A stretch of DNA of 64,000 bases, from positions 62,001 to 126,000 of the forward strand of contig NW_025919567.1 in NCBI RefSeq assembly GCF_907164915.1. Reading direction: 5' to 3'. Of the stretch, positions 43,535 through 54,615 are shown one piece after another; the first letter of the stretch is position 1; the number at the start of each line of letters is the position of its first letter. The notes below the pieces were generated by a model that saw only the letters and a program-made list of their open reading frames with translations, did no database searches and was not told the DNA's origin. The translations under genes and the position numbers were made by a program. This stretch comes from Impatiens glandulifera (taxonomy: Eukaryota; Streptophyta; Magnoliopsida; Ericales; Balsaminaceae).

Positions 43535-45527
43535 TGTTAGGATCGGCGACACCAATAGAGACGGGGGTCTAGCTAATGATGAAGGCTTATGAAAAACGGT
43601 TTGATAGAAATCATGTTATGGATTAATATCTCTTTCTATTCTACGCAAACTTGTGTAAACACTTGAAACAGATTCAAGGCGGAATTGTTTACTTGGGTTT
43701 GAAGCACAAGATGAAATATGAAGAGATGACAGAAAATGAAGAACACATCAGTTTGTTTATGGATATTCGGAGAAAGTCTCCTACGTCACCCCTTCTTCCA
43801 ACCACCAGAAGGATTCACTATATGATGAGAATCAAATACAGTTTACACACACACTTAGTTCACTATTGAACAAAACATTTTCTGTTCAATTACAAGAAAA
43901 TGAAGAATATCACTCAGCTAATGGTGTTTGGATTCTAGCTCTCTCTCTCTATTCACACACAGTACATTCAGAAAGAAGCTTCACAGAATAAGTTCAGTAA
44001 GCAAGATGATTGAGTAGTCTCTCTCTGCAAAATCAGAATGCTTGTTCGTAAGATTGGTTAAGGTTGATAAAGTCGTTGCTTCGTCCGCTGCTCTAAGGAT
44101 TGATTAAATATTGAGTAGGAGCTAACGGCCGAATCTTTAAGAATGATATGTGGCGCTCTTCCATTGGAAAACCTCCATTGTACACAACAGGTTCTGAGCA
44201 TAAGGATCGTGGCCGTACCGAACTGGTAGTGCGCCGAATATTCCATTAGAGATGTACCTGCAAAACGGGTAATGTGAGGAAAATTCCCTTACGAGGCATT
44301 CCTTGATTGGATGCATATAGCTGTTATACTGATCTTCACAGAAAAGTGGAGCAGGAGTAGGGTACAGCTATAGCACGTGGGTAGGAGAAATGCTAGATTC
44401 AAGCGTATTGCTTGAATAGAGCATTAAACGTATTTCAGTTAGACGGATCAGTCTAATGAAATAAGTCAACTCCTTCTAATAAAAAACGTCTATTAGACTG
44501 CCTGGTCTAATATAATTAGACTCGCGTCTAATTTCAATAACCCTTAGACGGGTACGTCTAACTCCACCGAGTTAGACTACACGTCTAATTCCGGTTCTAC
44601 TTCAGACTAATCTGAAGGAGTTAGACCCACGTCTAACTTTCACTAATTAGACAACCCGTCTAATTATAATAACCATTAGACCGGCACATCTAACTTCACC
44701 GAGTTAGACTGCCCCGTCTAATTCCGGTTCTACTTAAGACTAATCTGAAGGAGTTAGAACCACGTCTAACTTTCACTAATTAGACAACCCGTCTAACTAT
44801 TATAACCATTAGTCCGGCACGTCTAACTCCACTGTGTTAGACTGCCCCGTCTAATTCCGATTCTACTTCAGACTACTCTGAAGGAGTTAGACCCACGTCT
44901 AACTTTCACTAATTAGACAACCCGTCTAATTATAATAACCATTAGACCGGCACGTCTAACTCCACTGAGTTAGACTACCCCGTCTAATTCCGGTTCTACT
45001 TCAGACTAATCTGAAAGAGTTAGACCCACGTCTAACTTTCACTTAATTAGACAACCCATCTAATTCTTTACGTCTATTAGACTTACACGTCTAACTCCGA
45101 TGAGTTAGACTGTACGTCTAATTCTATTAGACTCACGTCTAATTCCGTGTATTCATTAAACTACCCGTCTAATTCTTTACATCTATTAGACTTACACGTC
45201 TAACTCCGGTGAGTTAGACTGTACGTCTAATTTTATTAGACTCACGTCTAATTCCGTGTATTCATTAGACTCCCCATCTAATTCTTTACACGTCTATTAG
45301 AATTACACGTCTAAATTCGGTGAGTTAGACTGTACATCTAATTCTATTAGACTCACGTCTAATTTTATGCGAATGGAGATCAAAATCGGTCTAATGACTC
45401 TCATTAGATCCAAGTCTAATAACATGTTGTCTTAATACACCTGTATCAAAACACATAAATTATTTCATCATCAAAATATCAGTGGGTAAATTCTTTCAAC
45501 ACTTACTCAAAATAATTAGACCCAACA
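43535..45527 (-). repeat. E5 3' LTR
   Basis: TGTTAGGATCGGCGAC ... AGACCCAACA, 1993 bp, with TTAGAC array in U3 and the TCCTACGTCACCCC block near 43779-43793. Confidence 0.93.
44424..45412 (-). repeat. TTAGAC palindrome array in E5 3' LTR
   Basis: Same 130-135 bp higher-order units as in X (about four copies from 44538), then shorter TTAGACTNNACGTCTAA units to 45412. Confidence 0.9.
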
Positions 45528-45704
45528 ATTTCCCCCTTTTTGATAAAGAAATTGCAAACCTGCATACATATAACAAGACATGCATTCATCCCATAAATAA
45601 ACAAACAACTTGTTCACTTACACCAATCATTCAAAAGAACCAGTATTCGAAAGACTTATCAAAAACCATGTTCAATAAATTTAACCAGAGTAAAAGAAGA
45701 GAGA

Positions 45705-48700
45705 TCATTGTTCTTCCCTTTTTACTCGAGGATCGGTTGGACTCATTTCTTGCCCGGGAAGCATGTTCATGAAATGAGGATAGCCGCGACCGCCACGACC
45801 TCCTGCATTCGATCTTCCTCCACGCTCAGCAATACTTCCACGTCCACCTTGATCAACGTTGGACAACCTACTACGGCCGCCACCATTTTTTCCACCACGC
45901 TCAGAACCACTTCGACCACCACCTCTCTTGGTTGGCCTAGGATTCTCATCAGAACTTAGGGCCCGCCTGGATCTGGTTCCGGTTGCTACGCCATCGTTCC
46001 TCCTACTAGACTCACCTTGAATTGGTCAAGGTTGAGCACTTTCAGCATTGCCTAAAGCATCTTCCTTAGCTTGAAACTTCCTGGTAAGGTTCTCGGCAAA
46101 AGCTTGTCGTTCATTGTCATTTATGTTTATGCAACCCTGCATTTCTACCAGCTGATTCTTTACCAAAGCGAATTCATCCAAGGTTTCCTTGTGGCGTTCG
46201 TCATTGATGTGCCTCTCAATGTCAAATAGTTCAGTTTGGTGGTTGAAGCTTTTCTGTTGAAATTTTGAAAACTTTACATTCGAGACATGGGTCTCATAAG
46301 TATTCATCTTCAGGATCTTATCCAGCTCAGTTAGGATTTTGAACATGTTGCTGAAATTCGCTCTTTCCTCTTTACTGGAGATCATTGACTGACACATAGT
46401 CTTCTGCATTGAGGAAAGCATAGACTTCATAGATTTTAACAATTTATTTCCTCCAGCGGATGGACGTTCGTGAGAAGACACTTCATCAGATTCTGCAGCC
46501 ATACTTTGAATAGGCTCAAAGTTTGTATGAACCTGCAAGGATTGCTCAGGCTGATTAACTTAAGCATCCTTAACTGCTTTCTCTTGTGCCTCTTCATCGT
46601 CAACTTCTCTTTGTGCTCTTTCAAATCTTTCGAGCAAACTTCCAGAATAGTGACGGGGAGTGGTTATGTTTTCGTGAATACTTCCCGGAACACCGTCAGG
46701 AAATAAGTAGGTCTTAAAAAACTTAGGTTACTCATCTTGTTCCTCCTTAGACGAGGATCATTCTTCTTCATTAATCTTCTCTTTAGAGGGTTCCCCCTCA
46801 GTTCTTGCGGTTTCAGACTGAGTGACCTCAGTCAATTTCTCTTGAGCACCCTCTGTTCTCGCAACAGGGGTTATAAGCACATCTTCTTCAATAGGAGCTT
46901 TCAAAGCCTCCTCAGCTACATCTTCCAAGATTACTTCTTCAACATTTGTCTCAAGAGCTTGTTCAGGCTCTTGAACATTCACCGTTTCTTCATCTTCAAT
47001 AGGAAGCTCTTGAACAGGATGATCTTGAATGCGTCTCTCTTCGGCAGACAGGGTCCCGAATTCGATCAGGAGAGCAGCATCTGATTCATCAACGTTTGAA
47101 ATGTCCATGGCTTCTTCTTCGTTGGGCGGTTCTGCGCTAGAGCAATCGGCGCCATGAATGTATCTGGATGCAGCAGAAACATAGCCTTCCATGATATCAT
47201 TCAACTTCTACAACACTTTGGCTTCAACAACAGCTCCTTTTGCGTCAAGGTTGAAGTTTGCTTTCCTGGCTTCATATATTGGGAACAGGGTTTTCCCTAG
47301 AATTCAAGCTTCCACCAGTTCTCTTTTGTTTAATGCTTCACCCACATCTGAAGTTCTTGCCCACTTCATGACCTTCTTCTCATTTGCTACTCTCTTCTTT
47401 CATTCTTTCGTTATGGCAGCATTGGACAGAGAGTCGTTGTACTTAGAGGACAGCCTCTCAGTACACTAGGAATCATAGATTCCTAACTTTTCAGATGAAA
47501 GAACTTTTACTTGATCCAAAATGAGATCAATGATTCCTCTTGCTTCAGACACCTTCTCAGGAGCTTGAAGGGCAATAGACTTCCCTTTTCCAACAACCTC
47601 TATAAATTTTGGAGTAGGTCTTGGTTCACCAATAACAATTCCTTTTGCCCCTTTCCTGGCCCGCAACAGTTCGAAGGCAGATTGGGGTTTCAAACAGAGC
47701 TCAGCAGGAAGCTCTCTACAGACAATTTTTCTGACTACCAAGGAATCCTTGGGAGCAGGAATGATGGGTTCACCAGCGACAAGGGTAGAAACAACACCTT
47801 GTTCTGGCATATACGACTCTGTAGCACCGGCGGCTACCTGATCAGATTGAGTAACAGGGGACTCTGCCCTGTTAATAGATTCAACATTTGGACCGGCTGA
47901 CTCAACAACAGGCCCTTTAGCAGATTCTCTCAAGGGAGAGAAAACAGATTCGGCTTGTTCCACTTCGGGAACAACAAATTTTGGAACAGCAGCCAAAGAC
48001 TTTGAAGATGTTACCTTAGCAGATTTAGACGCACGGGGTGCCTTTGTCTTCTTCTCCTTTGAGGCACATGACCTCGAAGGTTTCCTCAAGAAGGTTGAGG
48101 GAGTAGATAATGATGTCATCGGGGTTGCAGCAAGTACGTCTGGACCTTGCTTCACCCTTGAATCGACAGATTCCGTGTCCTTCTGACTTGGACTCTTCAT
48201 GCTGGAGGAACTAGCCTCCGATTCAGTCGCAGTTCTGGTTCTCTTTGCCCCTGTTGACATGATAGACGCAGAAGGCTTTGATCGAGTGGAAGGCCTTCCA
48301 CCAGTCTGGAAACTAGAGGCCCCAGAAGCAGACTCTAGGTTATTCTTCACTCTAATTAGAGTGCTGGCCACCGTAGAAGCAGTAAAAACTCTTGTAGAGT
48401 TAATTTGCGCCGGTTCACCAACAGGAACCCCCAAAAACTTCAACAAGTGGCTTAGTTGAGCAGAATATGTGATACTCTCCTTGTTCGTCTGGCTGATGGA
48501 GTAACACAGATTTTGGAACAGGGTATGACCCCAGTTCACTTGGATTCCTTTAGAGATGGCGCACATGTAGTCAAAACGGTCTTGACTATAGAGATTGAAC
48601 GAGTCGGACTTCCCTTGCAGCGCCTTCTCCATCACGTCGTTTAGGAGAATAAAGTGGGGTTTGAATACCTTCTTATATCCATTCACATGGATCTTAGAAC

Positions 48701-49049
48701 CGTCAGCGGAGAAGGAGGTCTTCATTTCCTCCATGATTTCAGAAGAGAGCACCAAGTCGAACAGATGACCCTCCATTTGAAGTTCAAAGAACTCTGCATA
48801 CACCGCTTCGTCAAAAGAAATCTCTTTTCCGTTTACGGTTGCTACGATGGAATCATCCACCATAACTGTTGTTTTGAAGAACTCGTGAACTTCATCTTCA
48901 TAGAAGATGAGCGATCCGCCTAGATACTTCCTCAACCCAGAATATTCTAGGGTTTGGAACATCTTCACCACCTCCGGCTGATCAAAGGAATACACCGATG
49001 GAAAGTCCACCTGCAAAGTACAGTGACCGAGCGTGATTTTCTTCACCAT
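45705..49049 (-). pseudogene. E5 accessory ORF C with RGG-rich tail, stops only
   Basis: One frame from ATG 49049 to TGA at 45705-45707, about 1114 codons, interrupted by stops (first at 47466-47468, others between there and 46026) but with no frameshift found. The first 527 codons are open: shared domain (LQVDFPSVYS, LEYSGLRKYLGG, IQVNWGHTLF), then a basic Ser-rich region (KEKKTKAPRASKSAK). Later parts: very acidic stretch near 46760-47200, coiled coil near 46030-46450. After the stop at 46026-46028 the tail is RGG-rich (TKRGGGRSGSERGGKNGG, AGGRGGRGY), an RNA-binding type of sequence. TATA box at 49169-49176. Confidence 0.85.
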
Positions 49050-49168
49050 TTTGAGAGAATGTGAATCGATACGATATTTCAGAAAGTTTTAGTGAGAGAA
49101 ATGCAAGAGAACTAGGGTTCTTAAAAATTTCTGGAGATTGAAAGTTTTCAAAATCATGCAGGAATGTC

Positions 49169-49176
49169 CTTATATA
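49169..49176 (-). promoter_or_regulatory. TATA box of E5 ORF C
   Basis: TATATAAG on the minus strand, 120 bp upstream of the ATG, in nearly the same context as E2 (ATCTATATAAG). Confidence 0.7.
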
Positions 49177-49352
49177 GATGAAAGATGGAAATACTGAATA
49201 ACCGTCTATTCTAGGGGTATGGCCCATTAATAAATGTTAGACGTCCTTTTTCAAGAAGTAATCATTAAAAATGAGGGTATATCAGTCATTTTATCTAAAC
49301 TTGATAGACACGTGTCTTCATGTTATTAAGAGATGACTATTCGATATTTTGA

Positions 49353-49360
49353 GCGGGAAA
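49353..49360 (-). promoter_or_regulatory. E2F-like site upstream of E5 ORF C
   Basis: TTTCCCGC on the minus strand, identical to the E1 site, about 180 bp upstream of the TATA box. Confidence 0.35.
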
Positions 49361-49394
49361 AGCAGATAGCTCTCAGCGTGTGACAGTTGTCCTT

Positions 49395-49760
49395 GATCGG
49401 TCTAATCGGCAAGTAGTTAGACGTTTTTCTTACTTCACAAATAACACAGCGTCTATTAGACGGATGAGTGTATTAGACGCATACGTCTAATTCCGTGTAA
49501 ATAACAAATCCATCTAATGTTTATTAGACGTGTACGTCTAATTCCGCATAAACACCACGTGTTAGACGTGTGTTTATTAGACGTGAGCATCCTTTTGCTC
49601 AAGACGTAAAAACGTCTAACGTCTATTAGACGTGTCCGTCTAATTGCGTGGATATAGAATCTCAACATATAGACTTAGATGTATGTATTGTGAGCAAAAA
49701 CACGTCTAAGTACATACTTTTTCTTTTAGACACCCTTGTCTAATTAGACCGATTAAGGAT
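49395..49760 (-). repeat. TTAGAC array inside the body of E5
   Basis: TTAGACG and CGTCTAA words in irregular spacing between the ORF C promoter and the end of gag, at the place of the missing pol. Elsewhere such arrays are in LTR U3 regions, so this may mark a recombination that replaced pol. Confidence 0.8.
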
Positions 49761-50031
49761 ATTCGTCTAGAGAATATCTTTAATTCCAAAGAAAATTTTC
49801 TTCTCAAAAATGAATATGCACATAAAAGTTTTATAAACAATTTTTTTGGTCCAAAGACCAAAATTATTTTTAATAAATAAAAACAATTATTCTTCCAAAA
49901 TGGCAAGTGCCATTGTTGATCTTCTAAGCTGTGTACTCAGATGAGTACTCTTCTAGCTTCCTTCCTGCTATCCTCCTACATCACCTACAAAATAAACTAT
50001 TTACAAATCTTGGTACCCATACTCAATTGGG
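49761..50031 (-). other. E5 sequence between internal array and gag end
   Basis: AT-rich, no coding signal, contains no recognisable pol motif. Confidence 0.5.
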
Positions 50032-51819
50032 TCATCGATCTATTAGTCCCTTAGGAATCCATATTTGAGTTATTCTGCTGGATTTCCCATTTTGTGTTGT
50101 GATTAATGCATAAGATTTTGACTTAGCAGATGACTTTCTGCTAGCCACTGATCCTTTGACTTTTGAAGAAGGTTTTCTTTTAAAACTCCTTGACTTAGAG
50201 TCAGGTTTTAATTTACCATACTTATTAGCCTTTTCAAGCTTATTCTTAAGCCAGCTAACAGTTGGTGGAACATAAACTATTTCATTTTTAAAAGCAACTT
50301 CTTCATGAATAGGATCAGATACAATGTCATTCATACTTCCTTTGACAAAACTTATTGGCTTAAGCTTGTCATTTGGCTTTAACTTTTTGCAGGACAGGTT
50401 AGGATCATTGCTATCAAATCCCAATCTGGATCTAGATCCAGCAGGTTTCAACATGCTGATCTGATATTTGACAGCATCACCAGACCTTGTCCATGCACAG
50501 ACAACGTAGTTAAGACTTTTGTTTTCAGATGAAAGAGTTTGAATCTGTTCCTTGAGCATCTCATTTTCAGATGAGATCTCTTCAATTTTCTTTTCAAAAA
50601 CATGTGACACTTCCTCTTTGGACCGATTTGGTTCATTTAAATCTGATGAAGATTTAGTTTCATTTAGAGATTCTGCTAGCTTTCTGTACTCGATGACCAT
50701 TTCATCTAGTACAGCTACCAGTTGTTCCCTTGAAAACCTTTCGGAGGAGAAATCAAATACCTTAGTTTCCTGAGTTCCTTCCTCATCTTCTCTGGCCATG
50801 AAGCAAGCCACGTCTTCTTCATCGCTTTCACTGGATGAGAAGTACGAGCCACGACTACTTCCTCTGTTCTTTCCGTCACCGGCCATAAGAGCCTTCAGCT
50901 CTTTTCCATCTTCCTTGGCATCTTCACGCTTTGGCTTCCGGCATTCCGATGCATAATGACATTTAATACCACAGTTAAAACAAGTAACATTAGCTTTAGA
51001 TTTTCTATTATCATAAGAATTTGAAGAGTTTAAGTTAGAGTTGCTCTTCTTCATGAACTCGCCAAACTTCTTCACAAAGAGAGACATGGCATCGTTGCTC
51101 TGCTGCTGAGCTGCCATCTTCACGTCCGGAGTAGTTGGTGGCTCTTCAGCAGTCACCAATGCCTTGGCAATAATAACGGACGAGGGTTGATCCTTTTCCA
51201 TCCTACAGTTCAGCTCGAACTCATAGGCCTTGAGGTCAGCGAAGAGATCAAAGAGAGAGATCTTGTTCAGATCTTTGGATTCTCTCATCGCCATAGTCTT
51301 TATGTCCCATTCCCTTGGAAGAGCACGCATGACCTTGATAGCAAGCTCCCGGTTGCTATAGGTCTTGCCTAGGATGGACAGAGAGGAGACGATCTTGTTG
51401 AATCTGGTGTCGAAATGGTTTATTGTTTCACAAGGACGCATTTTGAAGTTGCCGAACTGTTGAGTGGAAACCATGATCTTGTTTTCCTTGGTTTGCTCGT
51501 TTCCCTCACACAGTTGAGTGAGTCTGTCCCAGACCTCTTTGGCAATGTCACATTCGATGATGTAGTTGAACATACTATCATCGAGAGATCTGTATAGAAC
51601 ATCAAAAGCAATGTTGTTGAGATTGTTCTGCCTCTTTTCATCATCAGTCCAGTCGGCCTTCTCCTTATCAATCTTGATAGGACCTTCTGTGACAACACTC
51701 CACATGTCATCATGAAGAGAAGAGAGATAAGCACGAACCCTTTTCTTCCATACAATATAGTTTTCGCGAGAGAAAGTTGGAATGGCTGTTGCACTGGCAT
51801 CTTTGGGTATGTTAGACAT
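50032..51819 (-). CDS. gag: E5 gag, intact 595-aa UBN2/CCHC protein
   Basis: Open from ATG 51819. Residues 10-40 match the N-terminal segment before UBN2 (FSRENYIVWKKRVRAYL); residues about 55-200 are UBN2 (LCEGNEQTKENKIMVSTQ, MRESKDLNK). Zinc knuckle CFNCGIKCHYASEC at residues 280-293. Then an acidic Ser/Glu region, a coiled-coil-like SSENEMLKEQIQTLSSENK and a basic C-terminus ending IWIPKGLIDR, which in full elements leads into protease. Would form particles and package RNA; enzymes would have to come from another element. The PBS is 31 bases upstream of the ATG. Confidence 0.92.
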   Translation of the reverse strand: MSNIPKDASATAIPTFSRENYIVWKKRVRAYLSSLHDDMWSVVTEGPIKIDKEKADWTDDEKRQNNLNNIAFDVLYRSLDDSMFNYIIECDIAKEVWDRLTQLCEGNEQTKENKIMVSTQQFGNFKMRPCETINHFDTRFNKIVSSLSILGKTYSNRELAIKVMRALPREWDIKTMAMRESKDLNKISLFDLFADLKAYEFELNCRMEKDQPSSVIIAKALVTAEEPPTTPDVKMAAQQQSNDAMSLFVKKFGEFMKKSNSNLNSSNSYDNRKSKANVTCFNCGIKCHYASECRKPKREDAKEDGKELKALMAGDGKNRGSSRGSYFSSSESDEEDVACFMAREDEEGTQETKVFDFSSERFSREQLVAVLDEMVIEYRKLAESLNETKSSSDLNEPNRSKEEVSHVFEKKIEEISSENEMLKEQIQTLSSENKSLNYVVCAWTRSGDAVKYQISMLKPAGSRSRLGFDSNDPNLSCKKLKPNDKLKPISFVKGSMNDIVSDPIHEEVAFKNEIVYVPPTVSWLKNKLEKANKYGKLKPDSKSRSFKRKPSSKVKGSVASRKSSAKSKSYALITTQNGKSSRITQIWIPKGLIDR

Positions 51820-51849
51820 ATTTCAGGAAAGGCTTGAGAACAGAAACAA

Positions 51850-51862
51850 GGCTCTAATACCA
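51850..51862 (-). other. E5 primer binding site
   Basis: TGGTATTAGAGCC on the minus strand, two bases inside the LTR. Confidence 0.85.
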
Positions 51863-51864
51863 AT

Positions 51865-53878
51865 TGTTAGGATCGGCAGCACCAATAGAGACGGGGGTCT
51901 AGTTAATGATGAAGGCTTATGAAAAACGGTTTGATAGAAATCCTGTTAGGGATTAATATCTCTTTCTATTCTACGCAAACTTGTGTAAACACTTGAAACA
52001 GATTCAAGGCGGAATTGTTTACTTGGGTTAGAAGCACAAGATGAAATAAGAAAAGATGACAGAAAATGAAGAACACAGCAGTTTGTTTATGGATGTTCGG
52101 AGAAACTCTTCTACGTCACCCCTTCTTCCAAACACTGGAAGGATTCACTATATGATGAGAATCAAATACATTTTACACACACACTTAGCTCACTATTGAA
52201 CAGAACATTTTCTGTTCAATTACAAGAAAATGAAGAATATCAATCAGCTAATGGTGTTTTGATTCTAGCTCTCTCTCTCGATTCTCACACAGTACAATCA
52301 GAAAGAAGCTTCACAGAATAAGTTCAGTAAGCAAGATGATTGAGTAGTCGCTCTATGCAAAAACAGAATGCTTGTTCGTAAGATTGGTTAAGGTTGATAA
52401 AGTCGTTGCTTCGTCCGTTGCTCTAAGGATTGATTAAATACTGAGCAGGAGCTAACAGTCGAATCTTCAAGAATGATATGTGGCGCTCTTCCATTGGAAA
52501 GCCTCCATTGTAAACAGCAGGTTCTGAGCACAAGGATCGTGGCCGTACCGAACTAGTAATGCGCCGAATATTCCATCTGAGATGTACCTGCAAAACGGGT
52601 AATGTGAGGAAAATTCCCTTACGTGGCATTCCTTGATTGCATGCATATAGCTGTTATACTGATCTTCACAGGAAAGTGGAGCAGGAGTAGGGTACAGCTA
52701 TAGCACGTGGGTAGGAGAAATGCTAAATTCAAGCGTACTACTTGAACAGAGCATTAGACGTATTTCAGTTAGACGAATCAGTCTAATGAAATAAGTCAAC
52801 TCCTTCTGATGAAAAACGTCTATTAGACCGCCTGGTCTAATATAATTAGACTCGCGTCTAATTTCAATAACCATTAGACGGGTACGTCTAACTCCACTGA
52901 GTTAGACTACACGTCTAATTCCGGTTCTACTTCAGACTAATCTGAAGGAGTTAGACCCATGTCTAACTTTCACTAATTAGACAACCCGTCTAATTATAAT
53001 AACCATTAGACCGGCAGGTCTAACTCCACTGAGTTAGACTGCCCCGTCTAATTCCGGTTCTACTTCAGACTAATCTGAAGGAGTTAGACCCACGTCTAAC
53101 TTTCACTAATTAGACAACCCGTCTAATTATAATAACCATTAGACCGGCACGTCTAACTCCACTGAGTTAGACTGCCCCGTCTAATTCCGGTTCTACTTCA
53201 GACTAATCTGAAGGAGTTAGACCCACATCTAACTTTCACTAATTAGACAACCCGTCTAATTATAATAACCATTAGACCGGCACGTCTAACTCCACTAAGT
53301 TAGACTGCCCCGTCTAATTCTTGTTCTAATTCAGACTAATCCGAAGGAGTTAGACCCACGTCTAACTTTCACTTAATTAGACAACCCGTCTAATTATTTA
53401 AGTCTATTAGACATACACGTCTAACTCCGATGAGTTAAACTGTACGTCTAATTTTATTAGACTCGCGTCTAATTCTATTAGACTCATGTCTAATTCCGTG
53501 TATTCATTAGACTACCCGTCTAATTCTTTACATCTATTAGACTTACACATCTAACTCCGGTGAGTTAGACTGTACATCTAATTCTATTAGACTCACGTCT
53601 AATTCCGTGTATTCATTAGACTCCCCGTCAAATTATTTACACGTCTATTAGACTTACACGTCTAACTTCGGTGAGTTAGACTGTACGTCTAATTATATTA
53701 GACTCACGTCTAATTTTATGCGAATGGAGATTAAAATCGGTCTAATGACTCTCATTAGATCCAAGTCAAATAACATGTTGTCTTAATACACCTGTATCAA
53801 AACACATAAATTATTTCATCATCAAAATATCAGTGGGTAAATTCTTTCAACTCTTAGTCAAAATTATTTGACCGAACA
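51865..53878 (-). repeat. E5 5' LTR
   Basis: 2014 bp, TGTTAGGATCGGCAGC ... TTGACCGAACA. Hairpin block near 52112-52143 (CTTCCA, loop, TGGAAG on the minus strand). Confidence 0.93.
52752..53762 (-). repeat. TTAGAC palindrome array in E5 5' LTR
   Basis: Four units of about 134 bp (starting near 52870, 53004, 53138, 53271) plus shorter units, in the same arrangement as 44424-45412. Confidence 0.9.
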
Positions 53879-54266
53879 AGTTGCTCAATGTTTTCAAGAT
53901 GAAGAAAATGCAACCGCTGAGGCTGCTAAACAAACTTCTAAAGCCGAAGATAAAGACAATATGACCATAGCCCAAATGACGATCAAACAAGAAAACCACA
54001 GCTCTCGCTCCAAGCGAAGGCTACGTTGAAGCGATGGCTCTACTCTTACCTCTGTTCTTACTTCACCAAGAGGAAGGTCGACTCAAAATCCACTTAAGTA
54101 TCATGAGTCTCCTGAACACCCTGCTCCCCAAGGTGGCGGCTCTCGTGCTTTAAAAGGAAAGGGTCGTGGAAGGAATTCTGGCAATCGAATCAGTGACAAT
54201 ATTGTGATCCAGGTCATGGAGGACATTACCGAAAGACAGATAAGATACGCAAGGGAGGGTCACTGA
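53879..54266 (+). pseudogene. E4 accessory ORF C, last part
   Basis: Continues the Glu/Ala-rich helix after E5 (DEENATAEAAKQTSKAED), then a stop and a Gly/Arg-rich stretch (GGGSRALKGKGRGRNSGN) comparable to the RGG tail of E5. Ends at TGA 54264-54266. Confidence 0.7.
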
Positions 54267-54615
54267 ACCTATCTACTTACTATCTTCTTTATTATAAAAT
54301 AATTGAACTGATTTTGTTGAACAATTGTTTTTGACTAATTACATTTCGTGTTTAATTTTCAAATAAGGAAAATCAAATGATACATGTTAAAAATATTGTT
54401 GATCAATTACTGGTTTTGATAATTTTAAGATAAAAAAATCAAAAAGGTAGAAATTTCTAATAATATATACAACACTGACTTTGATAATTTACTAAATAAT
54501 CAAAGATGGAGAAATAGTTAGATCAAAATAGCTAAGAAACTTAGGATACTTAGCCAACAATTATAAAATTACCAAGTTTTGAATATTTAGTTTAAATAAT
54601 CAAAAAGGGATAAAT
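54267..54615 (+). repeat. E4 3' non-coding region with three PPT-like copies
   Basis: ATCAAAAAGGTAGAAAT near 54437, ATCAAAGATGGAGAAATAGTTAG near 54498 and ATCAAAAAGGGATAAATTG at 54599-54616; the last abuts the LTR. The second is followed by an LTR-start-like GTTAGATCAAA. Confidence 0.7.

Larger units (their letters stand above)
43535..53878 (-). mobile_element. E5: non-autonomous element with gag and ORF C but no pol
   Basis: 10.3 kb with TSD AGTTG (43530-43534 and 53879-53883). LTRs 43535-45527 and 51865-53878. Read on the minus strand: LTR, PBS, gag (595 codons, open), a TTAGAC array at 49395-49760 where pol would be, the ORF C promoter, ORF C (broken), PPT AAAAAGGGGGAAAT, LTR. No protease, integrase, RT or RNase H. 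The LTRs differ by about 5% over the 370 bp I aligned, so the insertion is older than E2. Confidence 0.93.

Noticed and set aside
45767..45949. Val/Glu-rich 60-codon minus-strand ORF
   Set aside because: Out-of-frame reading of the RGG-rich tail of ORF C in E5.
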